A stretch of 64,000 nucleotides of DNA. Origin: Pseudomonadota bacterium. Lineage in GTDB: Bacteria; Pseudomonadota; Gammaproteobacteria; Steroidobacterales; Woeseiaceae. Position 1 is the first letter of the stretch. The number at the start of each line of letters is the position of its first letter. The notes beneath the pieces are model-generated. The model had not been told where the DNA came from. It worked only from the letters and a program-made list of their open reading frames with translations, and did no database searches. The stretch spans positions 1-64,000 of the forward strand of contig JAQCAD010000004.1 in the NCBI GenBank assembly GCA_027621915.1, read 5' to 3'. The translations under genes were made by a program, and so were the position numbers. Below are positions 32,794-41,563 of the stretch, piece by piece.

Positions 32794-33841
32794 AATCCGG
32801 TGAGGCGCTGGTCAGTTCCGCATTCTGCCCGGATGGAATGGCAGCGGAAGTATTTTTTTCAATGCGATAGTTATTTGCTCCGCTACAGTTCAGCGATGCC
32901 GAACCAGCGAGTACGAACAGGAAACAGATATCGCCATCGTGTCGGAGCGTTACACTGCCAACAGCACCGGATGCCCTGATTACTATCGCGGACACCACAC
33001 CTGCTGTCGCGTTTTCGATACCGGTATCCTGTTGTTCGAATCCGGAATGCTTCCATGGAGACCAGAGAGCAGACCCTGATTGGTGGAAGACGAATCGCTG
33101 ACCGCCGAAGTCGCGATCGGGACCAGGCACCCGGGTCGGCAATTCCATCAAATGATCGACACAGGTTTCGTGCTCGGCAGGACAGGAAATCTCGACCACT
33201 TCCATATTGTCGGAGGATTCCAGCACACGGTGACGAATATGCGGCGGCTGGAGGAAGCAGTCACCGGGTTCCATCAGCATCGGCTGTCCCTGGTCTTCGT
33301 AAACAACACGTACCCAACCGCGAACGCAAAAGATCATCTGAAAATGAACGTGATGATGGTGCACATAGTCAGCGACAGGACCGCCATCCGGAATACGAAT
33401 GTGTGAGGCGATGAATCGGCCCCCGAAACGGTCCGGAATCAGGTCGCGGTACTGCATGCCAGCGCGGCCCTCTCCCCAACCCGGGCCATCCGACATGTGC
33501 CGAACGATCAGCGAAGCATGAAGCGGCGGTATCTCAACCGGCTCATCACCGGACGCGAATTCTATAGATGTGCCATTCGGCGCGACCTGCGGCTCTGATT
33601 TTTCTGCAGTCCTGCGCTGTAATCGAAGCGCACCCGGAGCGCCTTGAAAATCCGCATCGAGACGAAGGCGAATTCCGTATCCGGATATCACAGCGACGCG
33701 CGGCGCATCGGCGGGGTAGATCGAATCCACTCGAAATCCGAGCCCGTCGGTGAAGAAAGCCAGCGTATCGGTCAACTCGCCACCCGGCAGGACAACTTCG
33801 GCCGACTCAACGTCGTTCGTGTTCGGTATGTCGTCAGCCAT
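32738..33841 (-). CDS. VOC-cupin-cupin protein
   Basis: A 367-residue protein with three beta-barrel-like parts: a glyoxalase/VOC-like N-terminus (AEVVLPGGELTDTLAFFTDGLGFRVDSIYP), a cupin with metal-site cluster DYVHHHHVHFQMIFCVRGWVRVVYEDQG and PPHIRHRVL, and a second cupin at about residues 280-350 (GAVGSVTLRHDGDICFLFVLAGSASLN). The middle cupin has plausible metal ligands; the last lacks the usual His set. The start at 33841 lies 1 bp after the stop of the SelA-like gene. A longer in-frame start was rejected. Function unknown; cupins of this sort can be dioxygenases, isomerases or sensors. Confidence 0.7.
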   Translation of the reverse strand: MADDIPNTNDVESAEVVLPGGELTDTLAFFTDGLGFRVDSIYPADAPRVAVISGYGIRLRLDADFQGAPGALRLQRRTAEKSEPQVAPNGTSIEFASGDEPVEIPPLHASLIVRHMSDGPGWGEGRAGMQYRDLIPDRFGGRFIASHIRIPDGGPVADYVHHHHVHFQMIFCVRGWVRVVYEDQGQPMLMEPGDCFLQPPHIRHRVLESSDNMEVVEISCPAEHETCVDHLMELPTRVPGPDRDFGGQRFVFHQSGSALWSPWKHSGFEQQDTGIENATAGVVSAIVIRASGAVGSVTLRHDGDICFLFVLAGSASLNCSGANNYRIEKNTSAAIPSGQNAELTSASPDFKMLRVFVPSQRSGQSTR

Positions 33842-33842
33842 C

Positions 33843-35054
33843 TCAGGAATGTTCGAGCAGGACTTTCCGAATGATCTGGCCAACGATCTCTTCCTCACCC
33901 TCATCCATCACCGTAGCTGAGAGCTGGATTCTGCCACCGGAAAACATGAACGCGCGCACCTCAACGATCGGATCGTGGTTCTGCAATGCCCGGGCGAGAT
34001 CGTCCGGGGTCATCCTGATGATGTCCGTGTCCCAGTCGATGTCCAGGTAGAGCTCGTTCGCATGTCCCTCGGACACGAAAACATCAGTCACGACTCCCGG
34101 TATGTCGCGAACTGCGGCAATGATCGTGTTAAACCTGTCGTGCTTGTAAGCAAAGTCGTCGGCCTCGGAAATACGCAACCCCGTTTCAAGCGCCACCAGC
34201 ATCCCGAGATACTCCTCCGCCGACACTTTCATGCCACGACCGATTGATATGTCGTTTGGCGCAGCGTGCCGACGCGCAAACCCGACGAGGTCGCTCCTGC
34301 CGAGGAGGAGACCCGCACTGTAAGGGCCGCGGAGTCCCTTGCCGCCGGAATAACAGATCAGGTCAAAACCATCGCTGACACCATCGACGACATTCATCGC
34401 CGGCGGCGTTGTTGTCGCCGCGTCGCAGAATGAAGGTATGCCGAACTCGCGCGCGAGCCTGATGTAATGTTCCGCAGGTATGTCGTCACCCTGCTGTGTC
34501 GGCTTGAGGAAAAACATCATCGCTGTTTTCTCACTGACCAGCCGCCGAACATCCTCTTCGCTTTCCACCTCTACGAGTTTGGAACCTGCGACCGTGAGGG
34601 ATCGGTCGTAAGTGTATCGATGTCTCTTCTGAATGATGACTTCGTCTTTCATATGAGTCGTATCTGGCAACTGGCGCATTTTTTCCTCGTCACCAAGGGT
34701 CATGCAGGCCGCGGTTCCCAGCACGATCGACGCGGTCGCGCCGGATGTGACCATCGCTGCATCGCTGCCGACCAGGATTGCGATGCGTGCTCCAACTGCG
34801 TCATGCAATGCCGACATCTTGACTTTGTGCGTGGCAGCATAACGCATCGCTTCGATAACTTCCGGGCGCATGCGGGCACCACCGAAAGCAGAGTAAGCAC
34901 CAGCCGCGTTAATAAACGGTTTCAAACCGAGCTCTCCGTAGTAGTCCCGCGTTGCTGGCTTCGTATTGTTCGCAGGCTTCGCGCTTGCGCGACTCAAAAG
35001 GCCCAGTGGAATTGCCCCGGCAATACTTTTCAATACTGTGCGACGCTTCGTCAT
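33843..35054 (-). CDS. Tat-exported SelA-like PLP enzyme (copy 1)
   Basis: A 403-residue fold-type I PLP enzyme of the SelA-like/D-glucosaminate-6-phosphate ammonia-lyase (DgaE) group. The PLP lysine is K239 in CYSGGKGLRGPYSAGLLLGR, and FCDAATTTPP gives the PLP-pyridine Asp. The N-terminus (KRRTVLKSIAGAIPLGLLSRASA) is a Tat signal, unusual for this family. It abuts the paralogue at 35055 (TAG then ATG) and ends 1 bp before the VOC-cupin gene, so the three form an operon. Members of the family act on phosphorylated amino sugars or in selenocysteine synthesis; the periplasmic substrate here is unknown and probably not a charged tRNA. Confidence 0.8.
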   Translation of the reverse strand: MTKRRTVLKSIAGAIPLGLLSRASAKPANNTKPATRDYYGELGLKPFINAAGAYSAFGGARMRPEVIEAMRYAATHKVKMSALHDAVGARIAILVGSDAAMVTSGATASIVLGTAACMTLGDEEKMRQLPDTTHMKDEVIIQKRHRYTYDRSLTVAGSKLVEVESEEDVRRLVSEKTAMMFFLKPTQQGDDIPAEHYIRLAREFGIPSFCDAATTTPPAMNVVDGVSDGFDLICYSGGKGLRGPYSAGLLLGRSDLVGFARRHAAPNDISIGRGMKVSAEEYLGMLVALETGLRISEADDFAYKHDRFNTIIAAVRDIPGVVTDVFVSEGHANELYLDIDWDTDIIRMTPDDLARALQNHDPIVEVRAFMFSGGRIQLSATVMDEGEEEIVGQIIRKVLLEHS

Positions 35055-36281
35055 CTAGGCGTCCATCCCGGTGCCGTGACTCTGCAGAATCTCGGCAATA
35101 CGTCGCGTGACAATCTCGGCCTCGCCCTTCTTTAGTGCAACAGCGGTCAGGTGTAACTGATTGTTTGACAGAAAAAGCGCCCGGACTTCAATGGATGGAT
35201 CGCCATCACGAAGCGCCTGTTTCATGTCCGCTACGGTGATGTCATAAATCCGCGTATCCCAGCGAATTTCGATATACGGCTCTCGAGCCTCGCCAACCGG
35301 CACGGCGGTTTCGATAGTAATTCCTGGCAACAGGCCGAGGTTCCGCCCCATGGAGTTGACGATCGAAAGCTGGCGCTCGTACTCCGCGTCTTCGTCGAAC
35401 GCGAGACTCGTCTCGATCGCGACCATCATCCCGAGGTATTCCTCGGGCGCCACTTTCATACTTCTGCCATACGCCCGGTGATTCGGCGAGCCATTCATCC
35501 TCGCAAAACGGACGAGGTCTTCCCGACCCAGCAACAGACCGGCACTGTAAGGGCCACGCAGTCCCTTGCCGCCCGAAAAACAGACGAGATCGAATCCGGC
35601 CGCGATGGTCGCGGCGATGTTACTGACAGGCGGGACCGTGGTTGCCGCGTCGCATAGAATCGGAACTTCAAATTCCCTGGCCAACGAAATATAATTTTCG
35701 ACTTCAATTCCAAGATTCTCCGGTCGATTCAGCAGGTAAAACATCATCGCGGTTTTTTCGCTGACCGCGGCACGGATATCTGCCTCGGATTCCACTTCCA
35801 CTAACACTGCGCCGGGCGCCCTTATCGAGCGGTCGTACATGTAGCGCTGTGTCTTAAGAATGATCACTTCGTTGGGCATACCCGATGTGTCCGGAATTCG
35901 CTCCATCTTTTCCTGATCGCCCATCGTCATGCAGGCCGCGGTCGCCAAAATGATCGCGCCAGTGGCACCGGAAGAAACCATCGCTGCGGGCGCGCCAGTG
36001 AGCGCAGCGATGCGCCTGCCGACAGCATCGTGCAGATCCGTCATTCGAGCTTTGTTTCGGATGGCGTAGTCCATGGCCTCGATAACTTCGGGCCACATTT
36101 CATTGCCCCCGAGTGAAGAATAGGGACCAATTGCATTGATAAACGGCTTGACGCCAAGGTCGGAAAAATAGTCCGGCGATGCTGGTATTATTTCGGCAGC
36201 ATTTGTCCCGCGGGACGCGAGATAGCTGAAGGGCGCGATTGCACTAACGCCTGCCAGGAATCTTCGCCGATTCGTCTGCAT
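35055..36281 (-). CDS. Tat-exported SelA-like PLP enzyme (copy 2)
   Basis: A 408-residue paralogue of the preceding protein, first gene of the three-gene set. The Tat signal reads QTNRRRFLAGVSAIAPFSYLASRG. The PLP lysine K239 sits in CFSGGKGLRGPYSAGLLLGR, and the Asp motif is LCDAATTVPP. Shared blocks with copy 1 include GVKPFINAIGPYSSLGG, DLHDAVGRRIA and KMERIPDTSGM. The two may form a heteromer, as some paralogous PLP enzymes do; the conserved lysine in both argues that both bind PLP. The upstream 269-bp gap (36282-36550) is divergent to the DUF6152 fusion. Confidence 0.8.
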   Translation of the reverse strand: MQTNRRRFLAGVSAIAPFSYLASRGTNAAEIIPASPDYFSDLGVKPFINAIGPYSSLGGNEMWPEVIEAMDYAIRNKARMTDLHDAVGRRIAALTGAPAAMVSSGATGAIILATAACMTMGDQEKMERIPDTSGMPNEVIILKTQRYMYDRSIRAPGAVLVEVESEADIRAAVSEKTAMMFYLLNRPENLGIEVENYISLAREFEVPILCDAATTVPPVSNIAATIAAGFDLVCFSGGKGLRGPYSAGLLLGREDLVRFARMNGSPNHRAYGRSMKVAPEEYLGMMVAIETSLAFDEDAEYERQLSIVNSMGRNLGLLPGITIETAVPVGEAREPYIEIRWDTRIYDITVADMKQALRDGDPSIEVRALFLSNNQLHLTAVALKKGEAEIVTRRIAEILQSHGTGMDA

Positions 36282-36480
36282 TGATTAACCCATGATTTCG
36301 CGGATTCGCTAGAGGATAGCTCAATTCATGACGTCGCTACAGGTGCCGTCGCGCCAGCCAATATTCGCACAAGCGGATGCAGCTTCTGATCGACCACGAT
36401 TCGGAACACGGCCGTGGCTCCGACTGATAAGCGGTTTTTCCACTATTTTCGCCCTGTGCAACAGCCCTTCCCGAACCGAG

Positions 36481-36508
36481 TTGATGGTCAATACTCCTGT
36501 GTCATACT
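36481..36508 (+). promoter_or_regulatory. Possible promoter of the DUF6152 fusion genes
   Basis: TTGATG (36481-36486), a 16-base spacer and CATACT (36503-36508) lie 42 bp before the GTG start at 36551. The match is moderate. The rest of the 36282-36550 gap shows no clear repeat or RNA. Confidence 0.3.
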
Positions 36509-36550
36509 GAAATCCGACTGTTTAGTTGACTGATCAAGAGGTAATCGGAA

Positions 36551-37765
36551 GTGGCTCGAATTTTCATTTTTGCGTTCATTATTTTCGGCATGCTTTTTTC
36601 GCCATTTGCACTCGCGCATCACTCCGCGGTTGCGTTCGAGCGTGGTGAGACGATTACCGTGTCCGGTACAGTCACCAAGTTCGTCTGGCGAAACCCGCAC
36701 CTGAGTATCAGTCTCGATGTCGAAAAAGGTGGCACGACGGAACAATGGCTGATCGAGGGCGGCAGCCCGACAGAAATGGTCACCAACGGATTTACGCGCG
36801 ATTCCATGGCTGAAGGCGACAAGATCACGGTACTGATTAATCCGTTGAAATCGGGAAAACCCGGCGGGCTGCTCCAGGGCATGACGCTTGCGAACGGCAA
36901 GGCTTTTGGTATGGAGTATGCCGAAACGCCTGTTGCAATGGCACAGGCGGCTCCTCCGCAAATTCCGTCGTTGACGCCCTACGTTCCGCCACCGGTTGGC
37001 GACACCTGGCAAAAGCGCGAAGCGCGAACCCGCCCACCAGAGCTGCCAATTCCGTCGAAAAGCCCGAATCCGGTATCAGGCGTACTCGATGCCGAGAACC
37101 TCGCCAAGCCCAGGCCGAAACCCCCGTTCGATCTTACCGGTACGTGGGCATTCCGTGGTGAGGATGCCGAACAGGCACATTACGGTCGCTATGAATTCAA
37201 ACCAAATCCGGAATTCACGGAGAAGGGTAAGAGGATTTACGACGAGTATCTGAGTTATGCGACCAGGGGTGAACGGTATGCCGAACCAACTGCGTTCTGT
37301 TACCCGGCGGGACTCCCCAGAGTCATGACCCGTTTCGGATCATTAATGATGTTGCAGTATCCGACAGCAATATTCATGGTCTCGAGGCTGAACAATGAAT
37401 ACCGCATCGTTTTTCTCGACGGGCGCGAACGTCAACCGGCGAACCTGCGCGATCCCAACTGGAACGGCGAATCATTAGGCCACTGGGAAGGAGATACCCT
37501 GGTTATCGAATCCGAAGGCTTCACGGACGAAAACCACCTGATCCAGCAGGGCATCTTCACTGGTAACCAGTTGAAAATCACGGAGCGCATTACGATGATC
37601 AACGATGGCAACACGCTGAAGATGGATTACATTATGACTGATCCGGAACATTGGGTCGGTGAATGGCGGCACACAAAGTTTCGGGATCGCATGTTGCATG
37701 GCGATGTCAGGGAAGCGAATTGCCTTGCAGAAGACAACCGGGCACTGCCTGGCATGGGCAACTGA
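36551..37765 (+). CDS. DUF6152 fusion protein (copy 1)
   Basis: A 404-residue secreted protein. The GTG start gives signal MARIFIFAFIIFGMLFSPFALA followed by HHSAVAFERG, and DUF6152 blocks (VSGTVTKFVWRNPHLSISL, WLIEGGSPTEMVTNGF). After a Pro-rich linker (about residues 130-185) comes a second domain beginning DLTGTWAF with CYPAGLPRVM, VFLDGRERQP and WNGESLGHWEGDTLVIESEGF. The second domain matches the stand-alone protein at 4288 and the tail of the next gene. GAGG lies 10 bases before the GTG. Function unknown; the next gene starts 1 bp after this stop. Confidence 0.8.
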   Translation: MARIFIFAFIIFGMLFSPFALAHHSAVAFERGETITVSGTVTKFVWRNPHLSISLDVEKGGTTEQWLIEGGSPTEMVTNGFTRDSMAEGDKITVLINPLKSGKPGGLLQGMTLANGKAFGMEYAETPVAMAQAAPPQIPSLTPYVPPPVGDTWQKREARTRPPELPIPSKSPNPVSGVLDAENLAKPRPKPPFDLTGTWAFRGEDAEQAHYGRYEFKPNPEFTEKGKRIYDEYLSYATRGERYAEPTAFCYPAGLPRVMTRFGSLMMLQYPTAIFMVSRLNNEYRIVFLDGRERQPANLRDPNWNGESLGHWEGDTLVIESEGFTDENHLIQQGIFTGNQLKITERITMINDGNTLKMDYIMTDPEHWVGEWRHTKFRDRMLHGDVREANCLAEDNRALPGMGN

Positions 37766-37766
37766 A

Positions 37767-38771
37767 ATGGGCATTAAACACCTTCGTGCACTGATACTCG
37801 CTGCAACGGTGATTCCAACCGTCGGCATGGCTCATCATTCGCATGCGTCACTCAATAGGGACGATGTCCGCACGTACAAGGGCGTTGTGACCAAGTACGG
37901 CTGGACGATGCCCCACGTTTATCTGAAGGTCAAAGCACCCGGGGAGAATGGCGAGGTCGTCGAATATACGATCGGGATGGAACACCCTCCAGCCATGGTC
38001 GCCAAGGGTTGGAGTAAAACCACCTGGAAACCGGGTGACAGGATCGTCTGGCAGGGCCCGCATGACAAGGATCTCAATCGTCACTATTCCGGCCTTTCCT
38101 GGGCCGAAACCGCCGACGGAACGCGTGTTGGAAATTCCGAAGAAATGGTGGCTGAGGCGGTTCCCTCGACCGATTTCACCGGTTTGTGGAAACGCTCCGA
38201 TCCCGGCGGATTCGAACCGCATTACAAGCCACCGGTTGACTGGCCCTTGACGAAGATCGGCCAGGCGCTCGTGGACGGTTTTGACGAGAATGAGAATCCC
38301 ATGGTTACGTGCGGCAATCCCGGCCCGCCAAAATCCATGCTGATTCCCTACCCGATCTCATTCACCAGGCCCGATGCAAACACACTGATCATGGAACGAG
38401 AGTTGATGGACGAACTGCGCGTCGTACATTTTGATCGCGACCACGAGGTCGGCCCACCTTCCAAGATGGGTCATTCCATCGGCTGGTTCGAAGGAGACAC
38501 ATTGATTGTCGAAACGTCGAATTTTGTTGCTGACAAATGGGGCATTCATACCGGCATCAGTTCGAGCGAACAGAAACATCTCGTCGAAAAATTTACGATG
38601 TCAAATGGCGGCCTGAATCTCGACGTTGAAATTGCGGTAACAGATCCGGTCTACCTCGCAGAGTCGGTTTCCTTCTCGCACCACTGGCGAAAACTGGCTG
38701 ATCGCGAAGTCGTGCAGGCACCCTGCACGATGGAGGCCGCTCAACTCTATCTTGAGGCTGGCTACCAATAG
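37767..38771 (+). CDS. DUF6152 fusion protein (copy 2)
   Basis: A 334-residue secreted protein with the same two-domain plan as its upstream neighbour but a shorter linker. The signal is MGIKHLRALILAATVIPTVGMA before HHSHASLNRD, followed by YKGVVTKYGWTMPHVYLKV. The C-terminal domain starts STDFTGLWKRSD and has VTCGNPGPPKSML, HFDRDHEVGPPSKMGHSIGWFEGDTLIVET. The start at 37767 lies 1 bp beyond the previous stop; a longer in-frame reading over the earlier gene is discounted. The pair is probably translated from one transcript. Role unknown, possibly in envelope metal handling or in a substrate pathway served by neighbouring hydrolases. Confidence 0.8.
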   Translation: MGIKHLRALILAATVIPTVGMAHHSHASLNRDDVRTYKGVVTKYGWTMPHVYLKVKAPGENGEVVEYTIGMEHPPAMVAKGWSKTTWKPGDRIVWQGPHDKDLNRHYSGLSWAETADGTRVGNSEEMVAEAVPSTDFTGLWKRSDPGGFEPHYKPPVDWPLTKIGQALVDGFDENENPMVTCGNPGPPKSMLIPYPISFTRPDANTLIMERELMDELRVVHFDRDHEVGPPSKMGHSIGWFEGDTLIVETSNFVADKWGIHTGISSSEQKHLVEKFTMSNGGLNLDVEIAVTDPVYLAESVSFSHHWRKLADREVVQAPCTMEAAQLYLEAGYQ

Positions 38772-38817
38772 GCCTGTCATGTGCATTGGCCAACTCCAAA
38801 ATTCCTGATACAAATCA

Positions 38818-39402
38818 ATGATCGAATTGACCGGCAAGATCGTCTCTGTTCATTCCGGGTCAAACGATGACCTCAGCAAAGAGGCGCATGCATCGATAGA
38901 TGTGCAGCTCGATGGTATCGTCGGTGACCGTCACCGCTCTTATATCCGTGAGACCTGGCCCGGCGACAAACAGCCATTGGGAACTACCCGGCGAAACGAG
39001 CGGCAGTGGTCAGCAGTATCGGTCGAGGAGTTGCTCGACATTCAGCAACAAATGGGCCTTGAAGGCACAATGACGGCCGGTAGCCTCGGTGCAAATTTAT
39101 GTATCAAAGGAATTGCCGAGCTATCCCGGCTCCCGAAAGGAACCATTCTGACATTTCCGTCCGGCTGCACGTTAATGGTCGAAGAGTACAACCCGCCCTG
39201 CAAGCACATAAGCGAGATACAGGCGAAGGTGCATACGACGATTTCCGGCACACCGTTGTCGCCGACTGCATTTTCCATCGCGTCAAAACTTAGCCGGGGC
39301 GTCGTCGGTGTCGTCGAGGCAGCAGGCGTGATCAATGCCGGTGATGACGTCGTCGTCACCATTTATGAAACACCATCATGGCTAATCCGGACCGCTGATT
39401 GA
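38818..39402 (+). CDS. MOSC domain protein
   Basis: A 194-residue MOSC protein (molybdenum cofactor sulfurase C-terminal domain; YiiM/MARC-like). Family features are the early GKIVSVHSG, GIVGDRH, the N-(L/I)-x-I-x-G loop seen as GANLCIKGI, and an invariant Cys in YNPPCKHISE (near residue 128). MOSC proteins bind the molybdenum cofactor or carry sulfur to it. It has no partner domain here and no signal peptide. It follows the DUF6152 fusion by 46 bp on the same strand; whether it shares the transcript is unclear. Confidence 0.85.
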   Translation: MIELTGKIVSVHSGSNDDLSKEAHASIDVQLDGIVGDRHRSYIRETWPGDKQPLGTTRRNERQWSAVSVEELLDIQQQMGLEGTMTAGSLGANLCIKGIAELSRLPKGTILTFPSGCTLMVEEYNPPCKHISEIQAKVHTTISGTPLSPTAFSIASKLSRGVVGVVEAAGVINAGDDVVVTIYETPSWLIRTAD

Positions 39403-39445
39403 AAAGCCCCGATTGCGACGGAATACTGCCGACGATCAGAAACGT

Positions 39446-41563
39446 TTATTGTTCGACTTGCGGACGATCCAGCATCGATGCGTAAATTTTCCTGGCGGCA
39501 TCAGCGCGTTCAAGAATTTTCACGCGTTGCTCCGTAAGCATAGTCTCTAGTGGCGCACCGACCGACCAGCCTTCCAGTTCGCTGACCGAATCCACCTGCA
39601 CCGTGTCGAACTCGTCGAGATGGCCGAGCATTCTCGCAACGACCCCGGGAACGGCATCCTCGTTCTCGAATCCCTCGCCAACGCTTACGAATACCGGTGC
39701 CGAGTGCGCCAATGCCTGATCGGCACCGTACGTTCTAACTGCGAGCCAGAGCCCATCGGATACGTTCAATTTGTGATTAAGTGATAACGAACCATCTTCT
39801 GCAACACTGCTTGCCGTGGCGACAACCTCACCGTGTACAATCAGTTCCAGTCGATCAAGCGATTCGATACCGGGGTTCATTGAGGCCCTGGCAAAAATCT
39901 CGATCTCATCGCCGGGCGACAACTCGATTCGCGAACCCATGACCTGCCCATTAACGGTGAACTCAAGCATCGGGCCGTTGGTGACAAAAGTACGGTTGTC
40001 CTTTAACTGTTCATACCATCTGTCGATCGTGAATTCGTCACCTACAAAAACAAAGTTTCGCTCGCCACCGGGTGCACTCAGATAGGGAAAATCGGAGCCT
40101 GCGGTTGGCGTCAGCACGAAACCCAGATTGAGAAAGTCGTACCAGAGGTCAGTCGCCAGGATTCCGTCCTGTAATATTTCAACAAAATCGACGGCGCCAA
40201 GCGGTACGTCGAGTGCCAGGCCTCTGCGCACGTTGAACAGGTCACCGGCCACATGTGCATAACCCGACATACCACCTTGCTCCCGGTAGGTTGCGAATAT
40301 CCGGTCATATCGCAGGTACGCCTCAGCGGGCCGATACACTTCGCCGATATTGAGACTGATCGTGTGGCCGCGCACCGCGGTTCTGGGATCCTCCACACCA
40401 GGAACCAGCGCGTACCGGCCTTCAAGATACCTGCCCTTCGTACCGAAAGCGTATTGTGGAAAGTGAGTGTCAAACGGATTACCCATTTGCAGGACGTTGG
40501 TTACGTGAACATCTTCGGCCTGCATGATCGCACTGATCGACGCGTTATCATTTTCATTTCGAATCATGTGGACATGGTCATCGCCAGAGTACCAGCCTTT
40601 CTCCGGCATGTTCGCCCAACGGTTAACTTTGACATTGACGTTCGTCATCGCATTGCCAAGTATTTCGAAATCCGTCGTGACCAGTTCGTACTCCGGCCCC
40701 TTGCTGACAATCAACGAATAAACACCTTCCGGAAGGGTTGCCTCGTATTCCCCGTCCATGTAGAAAAAATACCGATTGTCATGGGGCCATGGACTGACTG
40801 CACTGTGGGTCGAGCGAAGAAACACCTGCTTCGTCAGATCATCATAATTCCTGATCGTCAGCGCAGAGTCATCGGGCAGCGGCATGCGACCGGTAATATC
40901 GTAAATACCGATTCTCACCGGTGTTCCATTCCCTGTCTCGTCGTTGACAGCGAGACTCAGTCGCCCGGACCTTGTCCGTGCTGCCGTCTTGTTAGATCGG
41001 GTAATTTTGAGATCGCATAGTACGATCCTGTGGCGCCCATCCGGCGTTCCCGGCCACATGGCACTCGGCGCCGCGATAGCTATATCGGTTCCGGATTCAC
41101 CGCGATTGGCGAATCTCGCACGCTCGAGCTCCACCGTATGCGTATATAAACGGGAGCCCTCCACTTCCAGTTCTATCTGCTGCAACGGTTCGGACATTGC
41201 ATTTCGATCGTAGGAAATCCAGAAGCCGGACGAACGACTGATGTCGAGCGTGATTTCCAGGCTAACTGTTTCATCAATATCGAAGGCGAATTCATCGTCA
41301 ACATCGAAAAGAAAATAGCTGCCATTGATACAGCTTTTCCCCTCGACGATGTCTGGCTCCGGGAAACCCTGGTTTACTGCTGCCTCGATCCCGAAAGAGT
41401 CCCCATACCCGGAGGAAAGCACACGACTAACGTCGGGAATTTCCCAGTCAACGGCAACGGTTCCCTGCGGCCCGGTAAATTCATGCGCTATTGCGCTGCC
41501 ACATTGCAGAAAAATGCATAGCGCGATTATTCCGTTACAGCGCGGTCTTGGCACGATAAACAA
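39446..41563 (-). CDS. CehA/McbA-family metallohydrolase, exported
   Basis: A 705-residue exported protein of the CehA/McbA group, PHP-like metallohydrolases known for carbaryl and phosphonate/carbamate-type hydrolysis. A Sec signal ends AIAHEF. Beta-rich domains fill residues about 30-330. The PHP-type site follows: GWYSGDDHVHM (HxH near residue 335), YAHVAGDLF, and PTAGSDFPYLS. The gene starts inside the end of the YtcJ-like gene (29-bp overlap on the same strand), so the pair is probably co-translated. Substrate not evident; an ester, carbamate or amide is plausible. Confidence 0.8.
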   Translation of the reverse strand: MFIVPRPRCNGIIALCIFLQCGSAIAHEFTGPQGTVAVDWEIPDVSRVLSSGYGDSFGIEAAVNQGFPEPDIVEGKSCINGSYFLFDVDDEFAFDIDETVSLEITLDISRSSGFWISYDRNAMSEPLQQIELEVEGSRLYTHTVELERARFANRGESGTDIAIAAPSAMWPGTPDGRHRIVLCDLKITRSNKTAARTRSGRLSLAVNDETGNGTPVRIGIYDITGRMPLPDDSALTIRNYDDLTKQVFLRSTHSAVSPWPHDNRYFFYMDGEYEATLPEGVYSLIVSKGPEYELVTTDFEILGNAMTNVNVKVNRWANMPEKGWYSGDDHVHMIRNENDNASISAIMQAEDVHVTNVLQMGNPFDTHFPQYAFGTKGRYLEGRYALVPGVEDPRTAVRGHTISLNIGEVYRPAEAYLRYDRIFATYREQGGMSGYAHVAGDLFNVRRGLALDVPLGAVDFVEILQDGILATDLWYDFLNLGFVLTPTAGSDFPYLSAPGGERNFVFVGDEFTIDRWYEQLKDNRTFVTNGPMLEFTVNGQVMGSRIELSPGDEIEIFARASMNPGIESLDRLELIVHGEVVATASSVAEDGSLSLNHKLNVSDGLWLAVRTYGADQALAHSAPVFVSVGEGFENEDAVPGVVARMLGHLDEFDTVQVDSVSELEGWSVGAPLETMLTEQRVKILERADAARKIYASMLDRPQVEQ

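Noticed and set aside
33843-36281. Selenocysteine machinery (true SelA)
   Set aside because: Both proteins are shorter than SelA, have Tat signals, and no selB, selC or selD was seen.
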